From Pseudomonadota bacterium (lineage in GTDB: Bacteria; Pseudomonadota; Gammaproteobacteria; Ga0077536): DNA of 64,000 nt. Below are positions 26,152-34,038 of this stretch, piece after piece. The DNA is taken from assembly GCA_016719885.1 (NCBI GenBank), contig JADJYF010000001.1:124001-188000 (forward strand). The letters are read 5' to 3'. Position 1 is the stretch's first letter. The number at the start of each line of letters is the position of its first letter. The notes under the pieces were generated by a model. That model was given only the letters and a program-made list of their open reading frames with translations, was not told the origin of the DNA and ran no database searches. Position numbers and translations under genes: made by a program.

Positions 26152-27068
26152 GTGGCGCGCTCATCGCGCTGGTGGCGCTGCTCGCCGCCGCCGTGCTGCT
26201 CTACTACCTCGCCCCCGGCCTGTTGTTCCAGTGGGCCACGGCGCTCGGTCGCCGCGCCGCCGGGCTCAAACAGCGCGAGGTGATGGTCGACGGTCACCGC
26301 GTTCCCTATCTCGATGGCGGGCACGGCGAGGTGCTGCTGCTCCTGCACGGCTTCGCCGCCAACAAGGATCACTGGAGCATGATCGCGCGCCTGCTGACGC
26401 CGCACTTCCGTGTCATCGCGCCGGACCTGCCAGGCTTCGGCGATGCGAGTCGCGTCGCCGGCGCGAGCTACGCGGTCGGTCCGCAGCTGGAGCGCATCGC
26501 CGCCTTCGCCCGCGCGCTCGGCATTACGGAGTTCCATCTCGGCGGCAATTCCATGGGCGGCTATCTCGCCACCTTGTATGCCTTGCGCCATCCGCAGCAG
26601 GTCAGGAGCCTGTGGTTGCTGGCGCCGGCCGGCGTGCTGAGCGCCGAGTACAGCGACATGCTGCGCATGCTGGAGGCTGGTGAAAACCCGCTGATCGCGA
26701 CCGACATGCGGTCCTTCGATCGACTCGCCGAGCTGTGCTTTTGCAAACAGCCCTACATGCCGGCGCGCTTCAAGCTGCCCTTGCTGGCGCGCTCGATCGC
26801 CGAAGCGCCTTTCAACGCGCGCATCTTCGAGGAAATGTTCAACGAGCCGCTGGCGTTGGAGGAGCGCGTGGCCGCGCTCGCGGCCCGCACGCTGGTAGTG
26901 TGGGGCGACGACGATCGCGTGCTGCATCCCTCGGCGCTGGACATTCTGCGGCCGCTCATGCCCGCCGCGGAATTCATCCTCATGCGCGACATGGGCCACG
27001 TGCCGATGATCGAGCGACCGGCCGAGACGGCGCTGGATTTCCTGCGTTTCCACGGTCGCCAGGCTTGA
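26148..27068 (+). CDS. Membrane-anchored alpha/beta hydrolase
   Basis: A 306-residue alpha/beta-fold hydrolase with an N-terminal membrane helix (residues 4-28, LIALVALLAAAVLLYYLAPG). Oxyanion motif LLLLHGFAANKDHW, nucleophile Ser135 (LGGNSMGGYL), Asp in VWGDDDRVLHP and His in DMGHVPMIERP are all in place. The GTG start at 26148 overlaps the previous stop (GTGA), so the two hydrolases are translationally coupled. Close relatives are labelled lipases or meta-cleavage-product-type hydrolases; the substrate is unknown. Confidence 0.88.
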   Translation: MSGALIALVALLAAAVLLYYLAPGLLFQWATALGRRAAGLKQREVMVDGHRVPYLDGGHGEVLLLLHGFAANKDHWSMIARLLTPHFRVIAPDLPGFGDASRVAGASYAVGPQLERIAAFARALGITEFHLGGNSMGGYLATLYALRHPQQVRSLWLLAPAGVLSAEYSDMLRMLEAGENPLIATDMRSFDRLAELCFCKQPYMPARFKLPLLARSIAEAPFNARIFEEMFNEPLALEERVAALAARTLVVWGDDDRVLHPSALDILRPLMPAAEFILMRDMGHVPMIERPAETALDFLRFHGRQA

Positions 27069-27142
27069 GGCGCGGCGCGGGCGGCGCGCTATGATGGCCG
27101 TCCCGTCGCCACCGGCGACCATGCCTGGCCAGGAGCCCCGAG

Positions 27143-27532
27143 ATGTCCGACCGTTACGGTGAACTCCATGACCTCTGCGTCGCTTTCCTGGACGCCTTCA
27201 ACCGCTACGATCTCGACGGCGTGATGGCTTACTTCACCGACGACGCGGTCTACGAAGAACTCACCGGCCGCGCCAGCCGCGGGCGCGAGGCCATTCGCAA
27301 GGCCTTCGCGCCGCAGTTCGAAGGCAAGTTCGGCCCCATCCAGTTCATCGAGGACGACACCTTCATCGACGCCGGCAGCGGCAAAGTCATGAGCAGCTGG
27401 GACATGACCATCGAGAAGGACGGCGTGCCGCAGATCATGCGCGGCCTCGACTTGCTGCACTTCGTGGGCGACAAGATCGTCCTCAAGCAGACCTACGTGA
27501 AGACCAAGTCGCCGCATTACACGACGCCCTGA
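27143..27532 (+). CDS. NTF2-like (SnoaL/ketosteroid isomerase fold) protein
   Basis: A 129-residue single-domain protein. An N-terminal helix (LCVAFLDAFNRYDLDGVMAYF) leads into TDDAVYEELTGRASRGREAIRKAF, given here as its key part EELTGRASRGREAI, and a curved sheet (MSSWDMTIEKDGV, GLDLLHFVGDKIV). This is the NTF2/SnoaL fold, used for isomerases, cyclases, dehydratases and non-enzymatic binding. Acidic residues in the pocket (Asp, Glu) are compatible with acid-base chemistry. GGAGCC lies upstream of the ATG. Function unassigned. Confidence 0.8.
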   Translation: MSDRYGELHDLCVAFLDAFNRYDLDGVMAYFTDDAVYEELTGRASRGREAIRKAFAPQFEGKFGPIQFIEDDTFIDAGSGKVMSSWDMTIEKDGVPQIMRGLDLLHFVGDKIVLKQTYVKTKSPHYTTP

Positions 27533-27654
27533 GGCGGGCGCGATCCGGGCGGGCGTGCACCGGGCATTGAACCCCTTGCGCGCGGCGGGGCACTCAGTAC
27601 TCAAACAGGGGAGCGTGGCCGGCGCCACCGCGGGGCGCAGGCCGGGATAGCCAC

Positions 27655-28248
27655 ATGACGAGAATCGCCGACCGAGTCGACCAGGAACTGGACCAGGATC
27701 TGGCGCGGCTGCGCAGCCTGCGCCATGACCGTGGTGCGTTCGAGGCGCTGTACCGGGATTTCTACCCGCGCCTGTTCGAGTTCGTGCTGCGCATCCTCGG
27801 CGCGCCGGCCGATGCCGAGGAGACCATCAACGACACCATGATGGTGGTGTGGAACAAGGCCCACGAGTTTCGCGAGCAATCCAAGGTCTCGACCTGGATC
27901 TTCGGCATTGCCTACAAGAAGGCGCTCAAGCGCCTGCAATCGAACAAGCGCCTCGCCGCGCGCGAATTGCAATGCGAGGCCGAGCAGGAAGACCGCCGTG
28001 ACCCGGCCGATACGGTCAGTCATCGCGCCGCCATCGAACGCATCCGGGTGGCGGTCGGCAAATTGCCGCTGGCCCAGCGCAGCATCGTGCAGCTGGCGTT
28101 CTTCTACGGATACAGCTACCCCGAGATAGCCGCCATCGTCGGTTGTCCGGTCAACACGGTGAAGACGCGCATGTTCTATGCGCGCGAGCGCCTGAAGCCG
28201 GCGCTGGAATTGGCCATGAGCCTGGAGAACGCGGATGACAGCCGCTGA
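27655..28248 (+). CDS. ECF-type RNA polymerase sigma factor
   Basis: A 197-residue sigma-70 family protein with only regions 2 and 4. Region 2 spans about residues 20-95 (FEALYRDFYPRLFEFVLRIL, then AEETINDTMMVVWNKA and STWIFGIAYKKALKRL). Region 4 lies near 138-190 (LPLAQRSIVQLAFFYGYSYP, VNTVKTRMFYARERLK). It overlaps the anti-sigma gene by 14 bases. A TGAACC at 27568-27573 followed after 17 bases by CACTCA could be part of an autoregulated ECF promoter, but this is a weak match. Confidence 0.92.
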   Translation: MTRIADRVDQELDQDLARLRSLRHDRGAFEALYRDFYPRLFEFVLRILGAPADAEETINDTMMVVWNKAHEFREQSKVSTWIFGIAYKKALKRLQSNKRLAARELQCEAEQEDRRDPADTVSHRAAIERIRVAVGKLPLAQRSIVQLAFFYGYSYPEIAAIVGCPVNTVKTRMFYARERLKPALELAMSLENADDSR

Positions 28249-28924
28249 CAAGCACACCACGCATCCTGCCCACGCCGCGGTGTGGGACCTGTTGCCCTGG
28301 TATCACAACGATGGCCTCACGCCGGGCCAACGCGCCGAGGTCGAAAGACATCTGCGCGAATGCCTGGTTTGCGCGCGCGAGCTGCGCCTGCTGCGCCAGC
28401 TCGACACGGCGCTCGCCAGCCCGGCCTTGGAGAGCGCCAGTGTGCAGGGCTTTGCGCGCCTGTCGGCAGCCATCGACGCGCGCCAGCGGTCCTGGCATCA
28501 ACGCCTGCGTCACTGGCTGAGTGTGGCCTTGGCGCCGGCGCCGATGCTGGCGACGGTCGCGCTCGTCGCTTTCGGCGTGCTGCTGGTATGGAACATCGAG
28601 CGCGGCGACGACAGCGTCGGCGCCAGCGCCGAGAAACAGTTCCAGACCTTGGGCAAGCATGACAGCCACGAGTCGCTGCTGGCGGCGCCTTTGTTGCGCG
28701 TGGTGTTGAAGGACAGCCAGGACGCCGCCGCGCGCCAGGCGTGGCTGGGCGAGCACGATGCCGAATTGGTCGACGGTCCGTCCGACATCGGCGTCATGAC
28801 GGTGCGCGTCAAGCTCGGCGCGCGCAGTGTCACCAAGGTCATCGACGACATGCGCGCCGAAGCCGACACCCTGTTCGTCGAACCCCTGCGCAGCACGGGC
28901 ACGCGGCCGGATCGGCGTCGGTGA
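28235..28924 (+). CDS. Zinc-finger anti-sigma factor
   Basis: A 229-residue inner-membrane protein. The cytoplasmic zinc-binding anti-sigma motif is His39-x3-Cys43-x2-Cys46 (VERHLRECLVC). A membrane helix spans about residues 97-119 (VALAPAPMLATVALVAFGVL). The periplasmic part, residues 150-220, has alternating strands and helices (LRVVLKDSQDAAARQAWLGE, VMTVRVKLGARSVTKVIDD). This pattern looks like the ferredoxin-like fold of subtilase propeptides. It overlaps both the sigma factor (14 bases) and the presumed start of the subtilase, so all three are one coupled operon. Confidence 0.88.
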   Translation: MTAADKHTTHPAHAAVWDLLPWYHNDGLTPGQRAEVERHLRECLVCARELRLLRQLDTALASPALESASVQGFARLSAAIDARQRSWHQRLRHWLSVALAPAPMLATVALVAFGVLLVWNIERGDDSVGASAEKQFQTLGKHDSHESLLAAPLLRVVLKDSQDAAARQAWLGEHDAELVDGPSDIGVMTVRVKLGARSVTKVIDDMRAEADTLFVEPLRSTGTRPDRRR

Positions 28925-30014
28925 CGGGCAGCGGCGCCGTGCGCCGCGGCTGGACCGTGCTCGGCTGCTGCTGTTGTTGTCGGCCGGCGGCGCCGAGGCG
29001 CGCACCGCGGTCGACGAGCAGGTCATGGTGTTGTTGCGCGATGGCGCCGATGCCGCGGCGCTGGCGCGGGATCATGGCTTGCGACCGCTGGGTCAGCGTC
29101 GCCTTGCCGCGCTCGACGGTGACGCGGCGCTGTTCGCGCTCGGCGCGCAAGGCAATCGCGGTGCGGCGCTTGCGCGGCTGGCGGCCGACGCGCGCGTCGA
29201 ATCGGCGCAGGCCGTGCAACTGCATCACGTCGCCGGCATGCCAAGCAAGGATCCCTATTTCGACCTGCAGGTGCGCACGCGGCCAGGGGGCGTATCGACG
29301 CTCGCGACGCGCGGCAGCGGGCGCAACGTGCGCATCGCCGTGATCGATACCGGCATGGACAGCGATCACCCCGACCTGCTCGGCCAGGTGGTCGAGGCAC
29401 GCAATTTCGTCGGCGCCGACAGTCACGTCATCCCGGCCGAATTCCACGGCACGGCGGTCACCGGTCTCATCGCCGCGCACGCCGGCAACGGCGTCGGCAT
29501 CCACGGCCTGGCGCCGCATGCCTCGCTGCACCTGCTGCGCGCCTGCTGGGAACCGAGTTACGGTGACGGCATCTGCAGCAGCTACACGCTGGCCCAGGCC
29601 CTGGACTACGCCATCGAGATCCGCGCGCGCATCATCAACCTGAGCCTGGCCGGGCCCGACGATCCACTGCTTGCGCGCCTGGTGGAACGCGCCGCCGAAT
29701 TGGGCGCCATCGTGTTCGGCGCCATCGGCGAAGAGCCGGAGCAGACTTTCCCGACCTCGATTCCCGAGGTCATCGCGGTCGAGCAGGCACGGCAGAGCGG
29801 GGTGGAGGTGCCGGGCGAACGCCTGACCGTGCCGGGCCTGCAATTGCTGACCACCGTGCCGGGCGGTCGTTACGACTTCGTGTCCGGCCCGTCCTTCGCC
29901 ACCGCCCATGCCAGCGGCGTGGCCGCCATCATGCTGGAACTCGAACCGCACCTCGGGCCCCATGAGCTGGCCGCGTGGTTGCGGCGACTGCACGAGAATC
30001 CCGAGCCGCGTTGA
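28921..30014 (+). CDS. S8 (subtilisin) family serine peptidase, apparent frameshift at the signal peptide
   Basis: The reading frame ending at 30014 encodes an N-terminal I9-like propeptide and a subtilase domain with Asp (codon 29346, VIDTGMDSDHPD), His (29445, FHGTAVTGLI) and Ser (29892, GPSFATAHASG). No good start exists in that frame. A GTG at 28921, overlapping the anti-sigma stop, opens a neighbouring frame reading VTGSGAVRRGWTVLG. Adding one G at 28963-28964 joins it to LLLLLSAGGAEA, giving a normal signal peptide. The gene is therefore probably intact in the organism but has a one-base homopolymer error here. The oxyanion Asn (usual AAGN motif) is not visible: the place reads VFGAIGEEP. 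It is likely exported and functionally linked to the sigma/anti-sigma pair. A small GCCGCG-tg-CGCGGC hairpin follows the stop. Confidence 0.8.
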
Positions 30015-30030
30015 GCCGCGTGCGCGGCGT

Positions 30031-30915
30031 TCAGATGTAGCGGCGCGCGTCCCAGTACTCGAAACGGAAGGCGTCGCCATCGCGTTTCACCGCGCCGGCG
30101 GACGGCAGCGGGAAATGCGCGGTCAGCACGTGGGTGGCACAGTCCGCGTAACGCTCGAGGAAGCGGCGACGGGTCTGCGCGGCCAGCGGCTTGTTGGCGT
30201 CGTGGCGGAAATTCCATTCCGGAAAGTGGCACTGGATGGGGCTGTGGATGAGATCGCCCGTCACCACCGCGTCGCCGCCGCGGCCGTCGATGCGCACCGC
30301 GCAATGGCCGTGGGTGTGGCCGGGCGTCGCCTCCAGCCACACGTGGTCGTCGATTTGATGGTCATCGTCGACCAGCAGCGCCTGGCCCGCCTCGATGATC
30401 GGCAGCACGTTCTCGGCGTAGGTCGGGTCCTGGCGTTCGCGGTGCAGCTTTTCGCAGGCTGCCACTTCGGTGCGCGACAGCATGTAGCGCGCGCGCGGAA
30501 AGGTCGGCCGCCAGCGGCCATCCAGCCATTGCGTATTCCAGCCCGAATGATCGACGTGCAGATGCGTGCACAACACCACGTCGATGTCCTCGGGGCGCAG
30601 GCCCAGCGAGGCCAGCGCCGGCAGGTAGGTATTGCCGCTCATGTGGTCCCAGGCCGGGAACCATTTCACCGACTTGTGATTGCCCACGCAGCTGTCGACC
30701 AGCACCACGTGCCGCGGCGTGCGCACCACGTAGCTCTGGATCGGCATCAGCAGCTTGTCGGTGCCGGGCTCGAGCGCGGTGGGCTCCAGCCAATGACGGT
30801 GGGGCGCGAGGAGCTCGGGCGTGGCATCGGGAAAAAAATCATAGATGCTGATGAAGGGGCCGTTGCTTTCGACCGCACGGCCGATCTCGACTTGCCCGAG
30901 TTTCATCCAGTTCAT
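30031..30915 (-). CDS. Metallo-beta-lactamase fold hydrolase
   Basis: A 294-residue MBL-fold protein without signal peptide. The zinc motif is THLHVDHSGW near residues 115-124, with further ligands in ATPGHTHGHCAV and VVTGDLIHSP, and a His close to the C-terminus (HVLTAHFPLPSAG). The overall pattern is that of lactonase, quorum-quenching or general hydrolase members such as N-acyl homoserine lactonases. The specific substrate is unclear. Convergent with the subtilase gene and divergent from the LpxR gene. Confidence 0.87.
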   Translation of the reverse strand: MNWMKLGQVEIGRAVESNGPFISIYDFFPDATPELLAPHRHWLEPTALEPGTDKLLMPIQSYVVRTPRHVVLVDSCVGNHKSVKWFPAWDHMSGNTYLPALASLGLRPEDIDVVLCTHLHVDHSGWNTQWLDGRWRPTFPRARYMLSRTEVAACEKLHRERQDPTYAENVLPIIEAGQALLVDDDHQIDDHVWLEATPGHTHGHCAVRIDGRGGDAVVTGDLIHSPIQCHFPEWNFRHDANKPLAAQTRRRFLERYADCATHVLTAHFPLPSAGAVKRDGDAFRFEYWDARRYI

Positions 30916-31027
30916 GGCGGTATCTCACACTCTGCAGGCATGGGGTATTGCGTGCGGATGATATAGTGCCGCCACAACCCGAACCATCACCCTCCTGACG
31001 AGGTTGATACTGAACAAGACTCGCATC

Positions 31028-32095
31028 ATGACCCCGAAGTCCCCAGTCTTTCTTCTCGCGGCGATGCTGAGCGCGAGCGGCGTGCAGGCCGACGACGCGA
31101 GCCAGCCGGCGCCGCCCGACGCCGGTCCGCAGACGCTCTCCGTGTTGTTCGAAAACGATCTGTTCGGCGAGACCGATCAGCAATACACCAACGGTTTCAA
31201 GCTCAACTGGATGTCGCCCAACCTGAAGGCCCTGGGCGACGCGCCCGGCGTGCCGTCGTGGCTGTTGCGCGCCGTGCATGGCCTGAATGCTTTCGAGCAC
31301 GCGGTGCTGGGTGAGAACGATCGCGCGTTCAACCTCGGCTTCACGGTCGGGCAGTTGATGTTCACGCCCGGCGATACGCAGGCCGTGCAGTTGGTGGACG
31401 ATGACCGTCCCTACGCGGGCTGGCTGTTCGGTGGTCTGACCCTGGTCAGCAAGACCGACTACGTGGCCGACACCTTCGACATCCAGGTCGGCATGATCGG
31501 TCCCGCCTCGCTGGCCGAGGACGCGCAGCGCCTGGTGCACGAACTGCGCGGCTTCGACGTGCCGCGCGGCTGGCAGAACCAGCTGTCCAACGAACCGGCG
31601 TTTCTCTTGTATTACGAGCGCAAGTGGCGCCTGCTGCGCGGGCCCTTGGTCAGCCAGTTCGGTTACGACCTCATCACCCATGCCGGCCTTGCCGCCGGCA
31701 CGGTGATGGATTACGGCGCGGCCGGCGCCGAACTGCGCGTGGGCTGGAACCTGCCGCACGACTTCGGCACCTCGCTGATACGCCCGGGCGGCGATGCCAA
31801 TGCGCCGAGCACGGTGACGGGGGCGGGGGGACAAGGTCGGGGCTTCGGCGCCTACGGTTTCGCTGCCGCCCTCGGTGGCCGCCTGGTCGGGCGCAACATC
31901 TTTCTCGACGGCAACACCTTCGAGGACAGCCACAGCGTCGACAAGAAGATCCCGGTGGGCGATCTCATCATCGGCGCGAGCATGATCTACGACGGTATCA
32001 AGCTGTCCTATGCCCAGGTGTTCCGCACCAAGGAGTTCGACGGCCAGCACCGTCGTCACAACTTCGGCTCGATCAGCCTCTCGCTGTCGTTCTAG
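31028..32095 (+). CDS. lpxR: LpxR-type outer membrane lipid A deacylase family protein
   Basis: A 355-residue predicted outer-membrane beta-barrel. The signal peptide ends ASGVQA. The family signature follows directly: FENDLFGETDQQYTNGFKL with the Asn-Asp pair needed for catalysis and calcium binding in LpxR. Further family segments are DDRPYAGWLFGGL and LLYYERKWRLL, and the chain ends ISLSLSF with the aromatic terminus expected for barrel assembly. LpxR removes the 3'-acyloxyacyl group of lipid A. The ATG at 31028 is chosen; a TTG at 31004 with a GAGG is an alternative that adds eight residues. Confidence 0.85.
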   Translation: MTPKSPVFLLAAMLSASGVQADDASQPAPPDAGPQTLSVLFENDLFGETDQQYTNGFKLNWMSPNLKALGDAPGVPSWLLRAVHGLNAFEHAVLGENDRAFNLGFTVGQLMFTPGDTQAVQLVDDDRPYAGWLFGGLTLVSKTDYVADTFDIQVGMIGPASLAEDAQRLVHELRGFDVPRGWQNQLSNEPAFLLYYERKWRLLRGPLVSQFGYDLITHAGLAAGTVMDYGAAGAELRVGWNLPHDFGTSLIRPGGDANAPSTVTGAGGQGRGFGAYGFAAALGGRLVGRNIFLDGNTFEDSHSVDKKIPVGDLIIGASMIYDGIKLSYAQVFRTKEFDGQHRRHNFGSISLSLSF

Positions 32096-32102
32096 GCCGC
32101 GC

Positions 32103-32936
32103 TCACGCGAGCATGCGCCACAGCGTGTCCTGCTGGCCGGCGCGACCGTCGTCGCGCAGCTTCAGGAGGTGTGCGTGCAGCGACATCGCCGCCCAGGAAT
32201 GCATGACCGGGTCGACATCGTCGTAGACCACCGGCGTGAGCGTTTCGATGGACACCGCACCGAGACGCGTGAGCGCATCCACCACCTTGGCCTCGCGCTT
32301 CAGGCGGTGGGCGATGAGGTGTTCGATTTCGCCACGCGGATTGCCGATCAGGTCGCCGTGTCCCGGCGCGAGATGCTCGACCCGGTAGTTCAACATGCGG
32401 CGCAGTGATTCGATGTAATGCTGCATGTTGCCGTGGGGCGGCACGATCACCACGGTCGAACCGCCCATGATGTGGTCGCCGGTCATGAGCAGCGCGTCTT
32501 CCTCGACGAGGTAACAGATGTGATTGCTGACATGGCCCGGCGTCAGCAGCGCGCGCAGCGTGAACTCGTCGGTCTTCAGAGCCTCGTCCTGCGCAAGCTG
32601 ACGGGCATCGACAAAACTGTCGTCCTGGAAGCCGTCGTTGGCAATGATGTTACCGACCAGTTCGGCGCCGGTGCGCCGCGCGAGGACATGGGCGGCCGGC
32701 GAATGATCGCGATGGGTATGGGTGACGAAGATCCAGCGCAGGCGGCCGGCGCAGATCCGTTCCAGCGCGTCGACGTGCTCGGGCAGGTCCGGCCCCGGGT
32801 CGACCATCGCCAGTTCGCGTGTGCCGATGAGGTAGGTGTTGGTGCCGGGGCCCGTCATGCGTCCGCTGTTGGGCGCCGTCACGCGCCGCACGCGCGGCGA
32901 CACTTGCACGGCTTCGCCGTAGGTAATTTCGGGCAT
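32103..32936 (-). CDS. Metallo-beta-lactamase fold hydrolase (LACTB2-like)
   Basis: A 277-residue MBL-fold protein. The metal motif is FVTHTHRDHSPAAH near residue 73, with LLTPGHVSNHICY, LMTGDHIMGG and LAPGHGD supplying other ligands. MTGPGTNTYLIG near the start and the C-terminal winged-helix-like part (VDALTRLGAVSIETLTPVVYD) are typical of the LACTB2/glyoxalase II-like group, some of which are nucleases or thioesterases. Convergent with lpxR (7 bases). The region upstream contains a paired palindromic repeat. Confidence 0.87.
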   Translation of the reverse strand: MPEITYGEAVQVSPRVRRVTAPNSGRMTGPGTNTYLIGTRELAMVDPGPDLPEHVDALERICAGRLRWIFVTHTHRDHSPAAHVLARRTGAELVGNIIANDGFQDDSFVDARQLAQDEALKTDEFTLRALLTPGHVSNHICYLVEEDALLMTGDHIMGGSTVVIVPPHGNMQHYIESLRRMLNYRVEHLAPGHGDLIGNPRGEIEHLIAHRLKREAKVVDALTRLGAVSIETLTPVVYDDVDPVMHSWAAMSLHAHLLKLRDDGRAGQQDTLWRMLA

Positions 32937-32989
32937 GGTTCGGCTCCTGGCTGATCGGAGCGTTAATCTCCCATAAAAACAGCAGGCCT

Positions 32990-33076
32990 TGTAGGTGCGA
33001 ATTCATTCGCACATTCAAAGGCGCGGCAAGGCGCCTTCAGCCCGCATTCAGTGTGCGAATGAATTCGCACCTACAG
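32990..33076. repeat. Inverted pair of GTAG-type palindromic repeats
   Basis: Copy 1 at 32990-33013 reads GTAGGTGCGAATTCATTCGC. Copy 2 at 33051-33076 is its reverse complement. Between them lies a small AAGGCGC/GCGCCTT hairpin. The head-to-head pair is like a BIME of REP sequences and lies between the MBL gene start and folD. Confidence 0.85.
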
Positions 33077-33163
33077 GTCCGTTGATTCGAGATTTGTCAT
33101 TCCTTCAACCGGCAAGGCACACTAGACCCACCATCCCATCTCATCTCATCCCCGGAGGAATGC

Positions 33164-34012
33164 ATGTCTGCATTGGTGCTCGACGGCAAGGCGCTGGCGA
33201 CGGCGGAAGAACACGTGCTGGCGGCGCGCGTCGAGCAGGTCAAGCTCAAGAGCGGTGGGCGCGTGCCGATCCTCGCCACCCTGCTGGTCGGTGACGATCC
33301 GGCGTCGGCCACCTACGTGCGCATGAAGGGCAATGCCTGTCAGCGCGTCGGCATGGAATCGCTGCGCATCGAGCTGCCGGCCTCGACCACCACCGACGAG
33401 CTCTTGGCGCGCATCGAGGCCTTGAATGCCAATCCCGACGTGCATGGCATCCTGCTCCAGCACCCGGTGCCGGCCCACATCGACGAGCGCGCGTGCTTCG
33501 ATCGTATCGCCCTCGCCAAGGACGTGGATGGCGTCACCACCTGGGGCTATGGCCGCATGGCGATGGGTGAGCATGCGTGGGGATCGGCAACGCCGGCCGG
33601 CATCATGCGCCTGCTCAAGCATTACCGCGTGCCCTTGTCCGGCCAGCTCGCAGTGGTGGTCGGTCGCAGCCCCATCCTCGGCAAGCCGATGGCGGCGATG
33701 CTGCTGAACGCCGACGCCAGCGTGCTGGTGTGCCATTCCCGTACCCGTGAGCTGCCCGCGCTGCTGCGCCAGGCCGACATCGTGGTCGGTGCGGTCGGCA
33801 AGCCACAATACATTCGCGCCGACTGGATCAAGGACGACGCGGTGGTGATCGATGCCGGCTATCATCCCGGCGGCGTCGGCGACATCGAACTCGCGCCGCT
33901 GGTCGGGCGCTGCGCCGCCTACACCCCGGTGCCGGGCGGCGTCGGCCCGATGACCATCAATACCTTGATCGCCCAGACCGTGGCTGCCGCGGAACAGGCG
34001 CTGGTCGGATAA
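33164..34012 (+). CDS. folD: Bifunctional methylenetetrahydrofolate dehydrogenase/cyclohydrolase (FolD) homologue
   Basis: A 282-residue FolD-family protein that interconverts 5,10-methylene-, methenyl- and 10-formyl-tetrahydrofolate. Tyr51 and Lys55 (ATYVRMKGNACQ) match the catalytic Tyr and Lys. The dinucleotide site is VVVGRSPILGKPMAAMLL, and the C-terminal signature PVPGGVGPMTINTLI is intact. Deviations: LLQHPVPAHID instead of the near-invariant QLPLP, and DVDGVTTWGYG where most have VDGF-x-P. GGAGGAATGC precedes the ATG. These changes suggest a divergent paralogue, perhaps tied to one-carbon units from catabolism. Confidence 0.88.
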   Translation: MSALVLDGKALATAEEHVLAARVEQVKLKSGGRVPILATLLVGDDPASATYVRMKGNACQRVGMESLRIELPASTTTDELLARIEALNANPDVHGILLQHPVPAHIDERACFDRIALAKDVDGVTTWGYGRMAMGEHAWGSATPAGIMRLLKHYRVPLSGQLAVVVGRSPILGKPMAAMLLNADASVLVCHSRTRELPALLRQADIVVGAVGKPQYIRADWIKDDAVVIDAGYHPGGVGDIELAPLVGRCAAYTPVPGGVGPMTINTLIAQTVAAAEQALVG

Positions 34013-34038
34013 ACACCAATACCGCGAGGGGAGCGTCC

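Noticed and set aside
27568..27596. ECF promoter upstream of the sigma factor
   Set aside because: TGAACC-N17-CACTCA is only a partial match to ECF promoters; too weak to list as a feature.
28827..28920. Subtilase start at ATG 28827 inside the anti-sigma gene
   Set aside because: The predicted leader is Ser/Pro/Cys/Arg-rich and not signal-like; the coupled GTG at 28921 with a one-base correction fits much better.
30939..30967. Sigma-70 promoter for lpxR
   Set aside because: TATAGT is a fair -10, but there is no acceptable -35 at any normal spacing.
32990..33076. CRISPR array
   Set aside because: Only two copies in opposite orientation, palindromic and without regular spacers; no cas genes.
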